Part shown: piece after piece, positions 37,517 through 46,172 of the stretch
Layout of the letters: each line of letters begins with the position of its first letter
Numbering within the stretch: position 1 is the stretch's first letter
Assembly: GCA_023423935.1 (NCBI GenBank)
Contig: JAFAEQ010000067.1
Coordinates: forward strand, 62,001 to 126,000
Length of the DNA stretch: 64,000 nt
Source of the DNA: Pseudomonadota bacterium
GTDB lineage: Bacteria > Pseudomonadota > Gammaproteobacteria > Steroidobacterales > Steroidobacteraceae
Direction: 5' to 3'
Notes under the pieces: model-generated
What the model was told of the DNA's origin: nothing
Database searches by the model: none
Seen by the model: only the letters and a program-made list of their open reading frames with translations
Translations under genes and position numbers: made by a program

Positions 37517-37532
37517 CTGATCGATCGATCAG
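37517..37532. promoter_or_regulatory. Palindrome upstream of doxX (candidate LysR site)
   Basis: CTGATCGATCGATCAG is a perfect 16-bp palindrome that overlaps the rhodanese stop codon and lies 48 bp upstream of the DoxX start. Its GATCGATC core recurs in the palindrome at 38089 before the LysR gene. Confidence 0.4.
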
Positions 37533-37915
37533 CGCGTCTCATCTGCTGCGACTACGCGCTCCACTTCGAATCCGCATTGCTGCCAGGCAGCGAATCCCCC
37601 TTCCATTTCCACGACCGGATAGCCGGCGGAAGCGAACTCCACCGCGGCGGCGACGCCGAGCTTGCAGTTCTGGTCGTAGCAATACAGAACCGTCGTACGG
37701 TCTTTCGCGAGTCCCGCGAGCGTGTGCCATCGGCCGTGCGGAAGATTGATCGCGCCCGGTATGTGCCCTGCCTGATAGTCCTCGGGCTTGCGCACATCGA
37801 CGATCGTGATGCGCTCGTGGCGCTTGATCTGCCCGTCCAGCTCTCTCGGCCCGGTCGTGTACAACAGCTTCTGCACGAAGTAATCGCGCGCCTGCTGTGG
37901 ATCCTGGAGCAACAT
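37529..37915 (-). CDS. Rhodanese-like domain protein
   Basis: 128 aa from the ATG at 37915, chosen because GAGGA lies 7 nt upstream (an ATG at 37960 would add 15 residues). One rhodanese domain is present: TIVDVRKPEDYQAGHIPGAINLPHGR and the active loop VLYCYDQNCKLGVAAA with the catalytic Cys near residue 79. It transfers sulfane sulfur or acts as a thiol switch. It shares direction with the DoxX gene and is divergent from a LysR gene. Confidence 0.88.
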   Translation of the reverse strand: MLLQDPQQARDYFVQKLLYTTGPRELDGQIKRHERITIVDVRKPEDYQAGHIPGAINLPHGRWHTLAGLAKDRTTVLYCYDQNCKLGVAAAVEFASAGYPVVEMEGGFAAWQQCGFEVERVVAADETR

Positions 37916-37999
37916 CGCCGCTTCCTCGAGACAACTTGATGGCGCATAAAGTAGGCGCACAGCTGCGCGGGATCATCGGGGCTGGGGGAATGGGATTTA

Positions 38000-38028
38000 T
38001 TCCTTCGCGCGCGGAGCGCGCGAAGGAA
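38000..38028. repeat. Perfect 13-bp hairpin in the rhodanese-lysR gap
   Basis: TTCCTTCGCGCGC pairs perfectly with GCGCGCGAAGGAA around a GGA loop. It lies between two divergent genes, so it is not a usual terminator. CTAG-rich sequence follows directly. It may be another repeat of this genome. Confidence 0.6.
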
Positions 38029-38088
38029 GTCGCTAGTCTGCTGGTCACTAGGCCGCTAGCCGGAGGACAGATATGGCAGTCACTGAGA

Positions 38089-38104
38089 CACCGATCGATC
38101 GGTG
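38089..38104. promoter_or_regulatory. Palindrome upstream of lysR (candidate operator)
   Basis: CACCGATCGATCGGTG is a perfect 16-bp palindrome, 60 bp before the LysR ATG. It shares the GATCGATC core with the site at 37517. Its spacing suits autoregulation. Confidence 0.4.
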
Positions 38105-38163
38105 CGTTAGTCTCAACACTGTTCTCTTCTGGCTAGCAGACCAGGGGCTAGTAGCTTTTTCAT

Positions 38164-39084
38164 ATGCAATCTCTCACCGATATCGCCATCTTCGTGAAAG
38201 TCGTCGAGCTTTCGAGCTTCACTGCAGCAGCCGATGCGCTCGAAATGTCACAGCCGGTGGTGAGCAAGGCGGTGACGCGGCTCGAAGAAAAACTCGGCGC
38301 GCGATTATTGAATCGCACGACGCGGCGGCTGAGTCTCACGGAGGCAGGTTCGGAGCTCTATCGACGCAGCGTGCGCGCGCTCGAGGAAATCGAGAACGCA
38401 GAATCGGAGGTCGCGAGATTTCAGACGGAACCCAAGGGCACGCTGCGCGTCTCCGCGCCGATGTCGTTCAGCATCCTGCAGCTGGGATCCAAGCTGCATA
38501 CGTTTCTGGAACGCTTTCCTGGCGTCACCGTCGAGCTGAACCTCGATGATCGGCGCGTGGATCTGGTCGAAGAAGGTTTCGACGTTGCCATCCGCATCGG
38601 GAATCTGCGCGACTCGAGTCTCGTCGCACGCAAGATCGTGCCGTGCAAGCAAGTGTTGTGTGCCTCACCCGCCTATCTCAAGAAACACGGCACGCCGGAG
38701 CAGCCTGAAGATTTGCTCGAACACAACTGCATTCTCTATTCGTTTCTGAGTCACGCGCGCGAATGGCGTCTGCTCGATCAGCAAGGCGAAACCCACGTCG
38801 TTCCGCTGAAAGGCTCGCTGCAGACCAACAACGGACTGGTGAACCGCGCGGCAGCCCTCACCGGCGTCGGCATCATCATGCCGCCCACGTTCTACGTCGG
38901 CGAGCACCTGCGCTCCGGCGAACTGGTCCCCGTGCTCTGCAAATTCCGCCCTGCCGACATCGCGGTCTACGCCGTCTACCCGGAACGCCGCAACCTCACC
39001 CCGAAGGTCAGAGCCTTCGTCGATTTTCTCGCAGAAGCATTTGGCCCCGAACCCGAATGGGAGAAAGGCTACAACCTGGATTGA
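38164..39084 (+). CDS. LysR-family regulator (DmlR/AaeR-like)
   Basis: 306 aa. The HTH opens MQSLTDIAIFVKVVELSSFTAAADALEMSQPVVSKAVTRLEEKLG, here cited as the family pattern, and GARLLNRTTRRLSLTEAG follows. The effector domain runs from ~90. LysR genes next to DoxX and rhodanese genes often control them, so this gene may regulate the divergent pair; this is inferred from position and the shared palindrome core. Confidence 0.88.
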   Translation: MQSLTDIAIFVKVVELSSFTAAADALEMSQPVVSKAVTRLEEKLGARLLNRTTRRLSLTEAGSELYRRSVRALEEIENAESEVARFQTEPKGTLRVSAPMSFSILQLGSKLHTFLERFPGVTVELNLDDRRVDLVEEGFDVAIRIGNLRDSSLVARKIVPCKQVLCASPAYLKKHGTPEQPEDLLEHNCILYSFLSHAREWRLLDQQGETHVVPLKGSLQTNNGLVNRAAALTGVGIIMPPTFYVGEHLRSGELVPVLCKFRPADIAVYAVYPERRNLTPKVRAFVDFLAEAFGPEPEWEKGYNLD

Positions 39085-39159
39085 GGAGCTCTGTGAGCTG
39101 CGGGTGAGTTGAATACTCCAGCTCCCAGCTGCCGTCTCGGACCAGTCCTCTTTGCATCT

Positions 39160-39868
39160 TTGTGAGCACGACTTCAGTCGGACAGCAGATCAGAGAGCCG
39201 CATAGACCGCAAAAAAGAAGGGATGAACTGTGGGTCCGACTTTAGTCGGCTAAAGCCGAACCTACAAAGAGGCAGCTGGCCACTGGTCTGCTGGTCTGCT
39301 GGCTAGACAAGGAAGGCTATTTGTTCGGCTAAAGCCGAACCCACAGGGGATAGCTGCCGCCTCCTCTCTATCTTTGTGGGCACGACTTCAGTCGTGCACT
39401 TCTGTCCGGCCGAAGCTGGACCCACAGGCGGAGTTGTCCGGCCTAGCCGGACCCACAGGGGATAGCTGCGGCCTCCTCCTTTCTTTGTGGGCACGACTTC
39501 AGTCGTGCATCTTCTGTCCGGCTGAAGCTGGACCCACAGGCGGGGTTGTTCGGCTAAAGCCGAACCCACAGGGACAAGTTGTCCGGCCTAGCCGGACCCA
39601 CAGGTTTTCCTCTCACTCCGAACTCTGCCAGTTGCCGCTACCCTCCTTCCATTTCAGGCTAGTAGCTAGTGCCTAGTGGCTAGCACCTCGCGCCTTGCGC
39701 CTCCTCCTTTCTTTGTGGGCACGACTTCAGTCGTGCATCTTCTGTCCGGCTAAAGCTGGACCATAGGCGGCGTTGTTCGGCTAAAGCCGAACCCACAAAG
39801 AGGCGGCTGGCCACTGGTCTGCTGGTCTGCTGGCTAGACAAGGAAAGGCTATTTGTTCGGCTAAAGCC
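39160..39868. repeat. Palindrome-rich repeat region B with long direct repeats
   Basis: A unit starting TTTGTGGGCACGACTTCAG recurs at 39373, 39484 and 39712. Palindromes inside are GCACGACTTCAGTCGTGC (39380, 39491, 39719), GTTCGGCTAAAGCCGAAC (39323, 39548, 39775) and GTCCGGCCTAGCCGGAC (39436, 39581). A second ~75-bp segment (from GGCTGGCCACTGG) occurs near 39270 and again near 39800. No gene is seen between 39085 and 39871. Confidence 0.85.
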
Positions 39869-39871
39869 TGG

Positions 39872-40144
39872 CTAAAGCCGCAGCGTTGCCGGATCGAACA
39901 GCACGTACGTACCCTCGCTGATCTCCATGTCGATGACGCGACTGCCATCGTAGATGAGACCTGATCGCTGCTGCTCCTCGTCGATCTGATCCATGCGCAA
40001 CTTGCCGTCCTGAACGGCAATGCTGATCGTCGAGTCACGCTCTCCCTCGTCGTTGAACCGCTCGATCTCGATGATCGTGCCGCTCATGGCCGCGGCACTG
40101 ATCAAGGAGAGTCCACAGAAAGCTCCTGCACGTATGACATCCAT
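39872..40144 (-). CDS. Small exported protein, probably 3'-truncated by a repeat
   Basis: 90 aa with a signal peptide (AGAFCGLSLISAAAMSG). The mature part (GTIIEIERFNDEGERDSTISIAVQDGKLRMDQID then RSGLIYDGSRVIDMEISEGTYVLFDP, cited as landmarks) resembles the first part of DUF4412-type proteins, which are normally longer. The final residues ATLRL and the TAG stop lie in a GGCTTTAGCC palindrome, so the gene appears cut by repeat insertion. Function unknown. Confidence 0.55.
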   Translation of the reverse strand: MDVIRAGAFCGLSLISAAAMSGTIIEIERFNDEGERDSTISIAVQDGKLRMDQIDEEQQRSGLIYDGSRVIDMEISEGTYVLFDPATLRL

Positions 40145-40245
40145 GCCTTCGATCTCCCTTCCGCAGTTACAAACTCTCTTCTCCGTGTACTCCGTGCTCT
40201 CTGCATGAGTTCATATTTCTTGCGGTCTTTGCGGCCGCTCTGCTC

Positions 40246-41115
40246 TTACTCCAGACCTTGCGACTTCATGTACGGCAGCGCGACCGCGATGTTGTCGTAC
40301 GGATGCGTAGTTTCATCTTCGAGGATGAACCATTTGACTCCGCGCTGCTTGCCGAGCTTGATGAGGGCGACCTGATCGATCTTGCCCTGTCCCAGCGGCG
40401 CGAACGCCTCGTCGGCAAGCGGGCCGGTCCATTTCGAACCGTCGAACGGCGCGACTTTCAAAGTCTTCGCCATGTCTTTCACATGATAGGAAGTGACGCG
40501 ATTGGCGTACTTGTTCATGAGCTTCACCGGATCCTGCCCGGCATAGGCGACCCAGAACGCATCGAGCTGCAGCATCACGCAGTCCTTGTCGAGCGCGTTC
40601 ACGAAGCGATCGAACAACAACGCGTCCGGATCGCCTTCGTGGAATTCGTACCCATGCGGGTGATAGAACACCTTGAGGCCTGCAGCTTTCGCGGCCGGAC
40701 ACATGGCATTCAGACGCGTCGCGGCGGCCATGAGCTTGCTGCCATTGACAGCATCGGTCGCGCTTTCCTTGATCCATGCGACACCGACCTGCTGCGCACC
40801 GAGCACCTTCGCAACGCGCACCGCTTCGGCGGGATCACCTTCGCGCAACTCACCCGGCAAATGGAAACTCACGACCTTGAGTCCCGCCTTATCGAATTGC
40901 GAACGCAACTGCTCGGCCGTCAACCCATGCAGGCTGTAGGGCTCGACACAGTTGACGCCCAGATTCCTGATGCGCGCCAGTGTTCCCGGCAGATCCTTGT
41001 CCAGATCGTTGCGGAACGAATAGAGCTGCACGCCGACCTTGCAGGCGGGCGAGGTCTCGGCCGCCTTCCCGGCCATCGGCAGCAATGCGAGCGCGGCGAC
41101 AACCCATTTCAGCAT
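40246..41115 (-). CDS. Exported sugar phosphate isomerase/epimerase-like protein
   Basis: 289 aa from the ATG giving MLKWVVAALALLPMAGKAAE, a signal peptide. The mature part is a TIM barrel of the xylose-isomerase-like AP endonuclease 2 family: VGVQLYSFRNDLDKDL at the start, HPHGYEFHEGD and QLDAFWVAYAG in the middle, WFILEDETTHPYDN near the end, with metal-binding Glu/Asp/His positions. It lies divergent from an exported Gfo/Idh oxidoreductase gene. The pair may act on periplasmic sugars; the substrate is unknown. Confidence 0.85.
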   Translation of the reverse strand: MLKWVVAALALLPMAGKAAETSPACKVGVQLYSFRNDLDKDLPGTLARIRNLGVNCVEPYSLHGLTAEQLRSQFDKAGLKVVSFHLPGELREGDPAEAVRVAKVLGAQQVGVAWIKESATDAVNGSKLMAAATRLNAMCPAAKAAGLKVFYHPHGYEFHEGDPDALLFDRFVNALDKDCVMLQLDAFWVAYAGQDPVKLMNKYANRVTSYHVKDMAKTLKVAPFDGSKWTGPLADEAFAPLGQGKIDQVALIKLGKQRGVKWFILEDETTHPYDNIAVALPYMKSQGLE

Positions 41116-41362
41116 CGGTGAACTCCCTGGGTGAGACGGTCGCAGCCAGTTAAGCAACTCGTCCTGCGGCACGCAAGCAAGCGGCGTCACAAACGCCCGG
41201 GTTCACGGCGAGCACCTGGAAGCGCATCGGCCCGAGCAGGTCCCACCAGGCCGGAACACTATCCATACGTCGCATTGCCTTGGATCGAGAATGGCTTGAC
41301 GCTGTGATGCTCGACTGCCAACCATGGCGTCGGGCAGCTACTCGATGAGCGAGGGAGGATCG

Positions 41363-42520
41363 ATGAGCGGAACCGATCGGCGCACCTTTCTACAGACGGC
41401 TGGCCTTGCCGGCATGCTCTCAGGCATGGCTCCGGCGGCATTCGCCCAGACTTCAGGCGGATTCACGGTCGAGGAAGCGAGCTCCAAGCCCACGACGCCG
41501 CCCAAGCATTCGATCAAGTTTGCGGTGATCGGCCTCGACCATGCGCACATCTACAGCATGACCGCTGCGGTTCAACGCGGCGGTGGACAGCTCGTTTCCG
41601 TGTATGCGAGCGACCCGCAACAAGTCGCGGAATTCAGAAAGAAGTTTGGCGACGTGAAGCTCGCGCGCAGCGAAGCAGAGATTCTCGAAGACAAATCGAT
41701 TCAGCTCGTGGCTGGCGCGCCGATCCCAGACTTGCGAGCACCGCTGGGCATTCGCGTGATGAAGGCCGGCAAGGATTATCTGTCGGACAAGCCCGCGATC
41801 ACGACGCTCGAACAGCTTGCTGAGGTTCGCAAGGCGATCGCAGAGACCAAGCGCAAGTTCGCCATCATGTATTCAGAACGGCTCGAAGTTCGCGCGGCCG
41901 TGCATGCAGGTGAACTGATCCAGCAAGGCGCGATCGGTCGCGTCATCCAGACCGTGAACCTCGCACCTCATCAGATCAACGCGCCGTCGCGTCCACAATG
42001 GTTCTTCGAGAAGGCGCGCTACGGCGGCATTCTCACCGACATCGGTTCGCATCAGGCCGATCAGTTCCTGTTCTACACCAACAGCACCCAGGCTCAGGTC
42101 GTCGCATCGCAGACCGGCAACGTCGCGCATCCTCAATGGCCGCAGTTCGAGGACTTCGGTGACATGGTCATGGCAGGCAATGGCGGCACCGGCTATGTGC
42201 GCGTCGACTGGTTCACACCGAATGGTCTCGGCACCTGGGGCGACGGACGCCTGTTCATTCTCGGCACCGAGGGCTACATCGAACTGCGCAAGTACGTGAA
42301 CGTCGCCTCCGATCTGAAGGGCGGCAACCATCTGTACCTCGTCGATCAGAAACAGGCGCGTTACATCGACTGCAAGAATGTCGAGCTGCCCTTCGGACCG
42401 CAGTTCGTCGAAGACATCGTGAATCGCACCGAAACCGCACAGAACCAGGAACAGGCCCTGCTCGCCGCCGAGCTCGTGCTGAAGGCGCAGAAGAATGCGT
42501 CGAAGCCTGTGATTGCTTAA
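41363..42520 (+). CDS. Tat-exported Gfo/Idh/MocA-family oxidoreductase
   Basis: 385 aa from the ATG giving MSGTDRRTFLQTAGLAGM, a twin-arginine signal (GGAGG is 4 nt upstream). The Rossmann start reads KFAVIGLDHAHIYSM, so the normal GxGxxG loop is replaced by GLDHAH. The usual EKP motif appears as SDKPAITT. The C-terminal half has the substrate domain with GGILTDIGSHQADQFLF. It probably carries a tightly bound NAD(P). It is divergent from the exported isomerase gene. Confidence 0.85.
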   Translation: MSGTDRRTFLQTAGLAGMLSGMAPAAFAQTSGGFTVEEASSKPTTPPKHSIKFAVIGLDHAHIYSMTAAVQRGGGQLVSVYASDPQQVAEFRKKFGDVKLARSEAEILEDKSIQLVAGAPIPDLRAPLGIRVMKAGKDYLSDKPAITTLEQLAEVRKAIAETKRKFAIMYSERLEVRAAVHAGELIQQGAIGRVIQTVNLAPHQINAPSRPQWFFEKARYGGILTDIGSHQADQFLFYTNSTQAQVVASQTGNVAHPQWPQFEDFGDMVMAGNGGTGYVRVDWFTPNGLGTWGDGRLFILGTEGYIELRKYVNVASDLKGGNHLYLVDQKQARYIDCKNVELPFGPQFVEDIVNRTETAQNQEQALLAAELVLKAQKNASKPVIA

Positions 42521-42533
42521 GCAGAAGAGAGAA

Positions 42534-42667
42534 GAACTCCACGGGGCTCACGGGGGCCACGGGGAGTTACTCAGATTCAGATATGGAGACACGAAACTCT
42601 ATGCCGAGCATCCTGACCTGATTGAACTTCTGGCCCCGTGCACCCCGTGTTCCCCGTGGAGATCTTC
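42534..42667. repeat. G-rich inverted-arm element, copy 3
   Basis: Left arm 42534-42566 starts GAACTCCACGGGG; right arm 42632-42667 ends TTCCCCGTGGAGATCTTC. The arms pair in inverted orientation around ~65 bp. It starts 14 bp after the oxidoreductase stop. Confidence 0.8.
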
Positions 42668-42892
42668 GTTCCATCTCTGTGATCTCTCGAGCGCGCACTG
42701 CCGGGACTGGCTAGCCAGACGAGAGGCTGTGTGGGTCAGGCTTTAGGTTGTATAGCCGGTCGTTGGGTTTAGCCGAGCTGTTGGAGCGGCGCATCTCTGG
42801 TGGAACCGTCTCGACCTGCCAACCGTCTCCAGCCAGGTGTCGGAGATCGAGCGGTTGGCACGTCCTTCCGAAGGCGCCGTCATCCCGCCTCC
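42668..42892. other. Non-coding remainder between repeat copy 3 and the DUF899 gene
   Basis: This part holds a degenerate trace of the palindrome family near 42745-42780 (TTTAGGTTGTATAGCCGG) and a loose inverted repeat (GCCAACCG near 42818 against CGGTTGGC near 42852). No gene is seen. Confidence 0.4.
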
Positions 42893-42903
42893 AAGGAGCC
42901 CGA

Positions 42904-43614
42904 ATGTCCAGTGAACCCACACTCGTCCCCGCAGCCGAACTGGCTGCCCGCAATCCCGTTCGCTGGCCCGGCGAAAGCGAAGACTATCGTCGAGCACGCC
43001 AGGCGCTTCTGGCGGAAGAAATCGAGCTGCGACGCCATATCGAACGCGTGGCCGAGCAACGCCGTGCGCTGCCGCCCGGTCCCGAAGTGACGAAGGGCTA
43101 CATGTTCCAGGGCGAGAACGGCGCGGTGAGTCTCGCAGCGATGTTCGGCGAGAAGCAGACGCTGATCGTCTACACCTACATGTTCGGTCCGCAACGGGAA
43201 GAGCCGTGCCCGATGTGTACCTCACTACTAAGCGCGTGGGACGGCGAAGCGCGCGATATCGACCAGCGTGTTTCGCTTGCGATCGTGGCGCGTTCGCCCA
43301 TCGAGCGTCTGGTCGCTTTCAAGCAGGATCGCGGTTGGCGCAACCTGAAGCTCTATTCCGATACCAGCGGCGAATTCAGCCGCGACTATCGTGCAGTGCG
43401 CGAGGATGGCGGCGACGATGCGGGCTACCACGTATTCACCCGCCGCGACGGCACGATCCGACATTTCTACAGCAGCGAAATGGGATTCGAGACTGCCGAC
43501 CCCGGACAGGATCCGCGCGGCGCACCTGACTTGATGCCGATCTGGACGATTCTCGATACGACGCCGGAAGGTCGCGGGACGGATTGGTATCCGAGTCTTC
43601 GTTACGAGGACTGA
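42904..43614 (+). CDS. DUF899-family thioredoxin-like protein
   Basis: 236 aa from the ATG with AAGGAG 5 nt upstream. The opening helix region (EELRRHIERVAEQRRALPPG) and the YMFGPQREEPCPMCTSLLSAWDGEA segment are DUF899 hallmarks. This fold resembles thioredoxin with a CPMC motif. The C-terminal half has YHVFTRRDGTIRHFYSSEMGFE. The biochemical role is not known. The ~113-bp tandem array starts just after it. Confidence 0.85.
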   Translation: MSSEPTLVPAAELAARNPVRWPGESEDYRRARQALLAEEIELRRHIERVAEQRRALPPGPEVTKGYMFQGENGAVSLAAMFGEKQTLIVYTYMFGPQREEPCPMCTSLLSAWDGEARDIDQRVSLAIVARSPIERLVAFKQDRGWRNLKLYSDTSGEFSRDYRAVREDGGDDAGYHVFTRRDGTIRHFYSSEMGFETADPGQDPRGAPDLMPIWTILDTTPEGRGTDWYPSLRYED

Positions 43615-43624
43615 CCGGATTTCA

Positions 43625-44210
43625 CAACCCACAGGGAGAGCGACCCCGCTCTCGATATTCCTTTACCCCCGCGATCCCAGTGTTCCCCGTGGAGATTCTC
43701 TCCCGTCTGAGTGATGACGGTGATAACAGTGATGGAGGTGATGAAGGTGATAGACACCTCTCTCGATACTCCTTTACCCCAGTGATCCCCAGTATTCCCC
43801 GTGGAGATTCTTTTCTCACCTCTAAGTGATGACGGTGATGACAGTGATGAAGGTGATAGAGGTGATGAACACCTCCGTCTCTGTGCGCTGACACAGAGTT
43901 CGACTGAAGTCGAACCCACAGGAGAGAGACCCTGCTCTCGATATTTCTTTACCCCGCGATCCCCGTGGAGATTCTTCTCTCCTCTCTGAGTGATGACGGT
44001 GATGACAGTGATGGAGGTGATGGAGGTGATAAACACCTCTCTCGATATTCCTTTACCCCGCGATCCCAGTGTTCCCCGTGGAGATTCTTCTCTCCCCTCT
44101 GAGTGATGACATTGATGACAGTGATGGAGGTGATGGAGGTGATAAACACCTCTCTCGATATTTCTTTACCCCGTGATCCCAGTGTTCCCCGTGGAGATTC
44201 TCTGTGATCT
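43625..44210. repeat. Tandem array of ~112-113-bp units
   Basis: Anchor GAGATTCT lies at 43692, 43804, 43968, 44081 and 44194, so units are 112, 164, 113 and 113 bp. Each unit holds GTGATGACGGTGATGACAG-like 9-nt repeats, then CACCTCTCTCGATAT, and ends in the TTCCCCGTGGAGATTC right arm of the G-rich elements. The 164-bp unit carries an extra piece with the palindrome GTTCGACTGAAGTCGAAC and CCCACAGG. A frame stays open through it on the minus strand, but its periodic peptide is only a repeat translation. Confidence 0.85.
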
Positions 44211-44217
44211 CCTGCTT

Positions 44218-46134
44218 TCACTCGCCCAGCAACGTCTGCTCCCAGAACATCACCGAAACCCAGAACTGATAGTCCTGGTTCGCCTTGCGCGCAAAGCCGT
44301 GTCCTTCGTCCGTGCCGAGAAGCGACCATGCAGTGCGGCCGTGAGAGCGAACGGCCTTGATGATCTGCTCGGCCTCGGACGCAGGCACACGCGGATCGTT
44401 GCCGCCGGTCACGACCATGAGCGGCACGCGGAGCTTGTCGACGTGCGTCAGTGGTGAGATCTCGAGCAGTTTCTTGCGCTGCTGCGGATCGCGTTCGTCG
44501 CCGTACTCGACACGGCGCAGATCGCGGCGATAGTCCTGAGTGTTCTCGAGGAAGGTCACGAAGTTCGAGATCGCGACCACGCAGTTCGCACCTTTGAGCC
44601 GCTCCCCGTAACGGATCGCGACGGCATAGCACATGTAGCCGCCGTACGAGCCGCCCGTGACCGCCATGCGCGATGCATCGATGGCCGCATCGCGCGTCAG
44701 AAAATCCAGAAACGCGCCGATGTCCTTGACCGAGTCTTCGCGCTTGAACGGACCGTTGTCGAGATTGACGAAGCGCTTGCCGAAACCACTCGAGCCGCGG
44801 ACGTTCGGATAGAAGATCGCGATACCGAGCTCGTTCACGAGATAGTTCGTGCGTCCCAGAAAACGGGTCGTGGACTGCGCCTCGGGGCCACCGTGAATAT
44901 CGATGATCAACGGACGCTTACCGGGAAACTTCGCAGCATCCGGTCGATACAGAAAGCCCGAGACGGTCTCTCCATCAAAGCTCTTGATCTCGACGAACGC
45001 AGGTTCCGCGTTCTTCTCCGGATCGAGCCCGCCGGTTTCGCTCTTCGTCCAGCGTGTCACGGCGAGCGAAGCCGGATCGATCGCATAGGCATCGGCAGCG
45101 CTGCGCGCGGAAGACAGCGTCAGGCCGATGGTTCCCCAAGGAGCAATCTCCAGACCCGAAGCAGTTCCCGCGGGCAATCCTTCCACCGCGCGCACAGCAC
45201 GAGTCTTCGGATCGAGCACCTTCAACCGGGTGACGCCCGCTTCATTGATCGTGTACGCGATGAAGCTGTCGTCCTTCGCGATATCGAAATCTTTCACGTC
45301 CCAACGCTTGTCGGGAGACACAGGCGTGAACTTGCCCGAAGCAGGATCGATGATGCCGAGGCGCAGGAACTCCGAGCCCTCATCCGAGGTGACCCACAAG
45401 GTGCCGTCGGATGCGAACAGAGCACCGCCGTACGCAATGTTCTTGCCGACATCGCCGATCGCGGAGAGCTTGCCGCTCTCGATGTCCAGGAGATAGAGAT
45501 CGGTGTCCGAAATGGAGATGTAATTCGCAACGACAGCCGATCGTCCGTCGGGTGAGAAGTCACTGAAGTACCAGCCGCCACCCTGAACCTCGGCGACGCG
45601 ACGATCGGACTTCGGATCGCGCGGATTCATCACATACAGATCGTTGTCGCTGCCATTACGACGCGTCGAGGTATAGCCAATCAACTGACCATCTTTGCTC
45701 CAGGCACCGAACTGGTTGCGCGATTTGCCATCGGTCAGCAGCGTGAGCTTACCTTCGTTCAATTTATAGAGCTGAAAGAACTCGTCGCCGCCTCTGTCCT
45801 TGATGGCAATCAGCACATCGCCGCGCGGCGACCAGGTCCCGCGCACAGGTTCCACTTCGAAGCTGATCTGCGTGCGAGCCATCATCGGCCCGGACACCGT
45901 ATGCAGCTGCGCCGTGTTGCCGAAGCGCGTGGTAATCAGCATCGACTTGTCGACCGCGTTCCAGCCGCTGAAGCCCGCCGTACGAAACTCCATGTATGGC
46001 CGCGTTGCGCTGACGATCTCATCCGGAATCGGTGGAATTCCATCGGCAATCAGCGCCGCCGGTTTTTCCGGCGCTGCGACTGCAGTCAGGGAACAGAACG
46101 AGAGCACCAGCGCCGCAACAGTCGATCGGGTCAT
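44218..46134 (-). CDS. S9-family (prolyl oligopeptidase-like) peptidase
   Basis: 638 aa with a signal peptide (VAALVLSFCSLTAVAA), so it is periplasmic. The N-terminal ~370 residues form a beta-propeller. The C-terminal alpha/beta hydrolase carries the triad: nucleophile in GGSYGGYMCY (~480), Asp in GGNDPRVPASE, His in GTDEGHGFARK. Such enzymes trim peptides next to Pro or Ala. It is the last gene before the array and is read towards it. Its ATG is 38 nt from the methyltransferase gene stop. Confidence 0.93.
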   Translation of the reverse strand: MTRSTVAALVLSFCSLTAVAAPEKPAALIADGIPPIPDEIVSATRPYMEFRTAGFSGWNAVDKSMLITTRFGNTAQLHTVSGPMMARTQISFEVEPVRGTWSPRGDVLIAIKDRGGDEFFQLYKLNEGKLTLLTDGKSRNQFGAWSKDGQLIGYTSTRRNGSDNDLYVMNPRDPKSDRRVAEVQGGGWYFSDFSPDGRSAVVANYISISDTDLYLLDIESGKLSAIGDVGKNIAYGGALFASDGTLWVTSDEGSEFLRLGIIDPASGKFTPVSPDKRWDVKDFDIAKDDSFIAYTINEAGVTRLKVLDPKTRAVRAVEGLPAGTASGLEIAPWGTIGLTLSSARSAADAYAIDPASLAVTRWTKSETGGLDPEKNAEPAFVEIKSFDGETVSGFLYRPDAAKFPGKRPLIIDIHGGPEAQSTTRFLGRTNYLVNELGIAIFYPNVRGSSGFGKRFVNLDNGPFKREDSVKDIGAFLDFLTRDAAIDASRMAVTGGSYGGYMCYAVAIRYGERLKGANCVVAISNFVTFLENTQDYRRDLRRVEYGDERDPQQRKKLLEISPLTHVDKLRVPLMVVTGGNDPRVPASEAEQIIKAVRSHGRTAWSLLGTDEGHGFARKANQDYQFWVSVMFWEQTLLGE

Positions 46135-46172
46135 GGAAACTCCTCGAAACGGATCATGGAAATATCACGCGA

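Noticed and set aside
39303..39569. Open frame with repeated LWVRLGRTTPPVG-like peptide
   Set aside because: It is a translation of the palindromic repeats, not a gene.
43602..44036. Open frame through the 113-bp tandem array with a periodic product
   Set aside because: The translation (ITSITVITVIT-like steps) only mirrors the 9-nt repeat; no start signal or conserved domain.
43625..44210. CRISPR array
   Set aside because: Units are ~113 bp with no unique spacers and no cas genes; the repeat is a simple tandem one.
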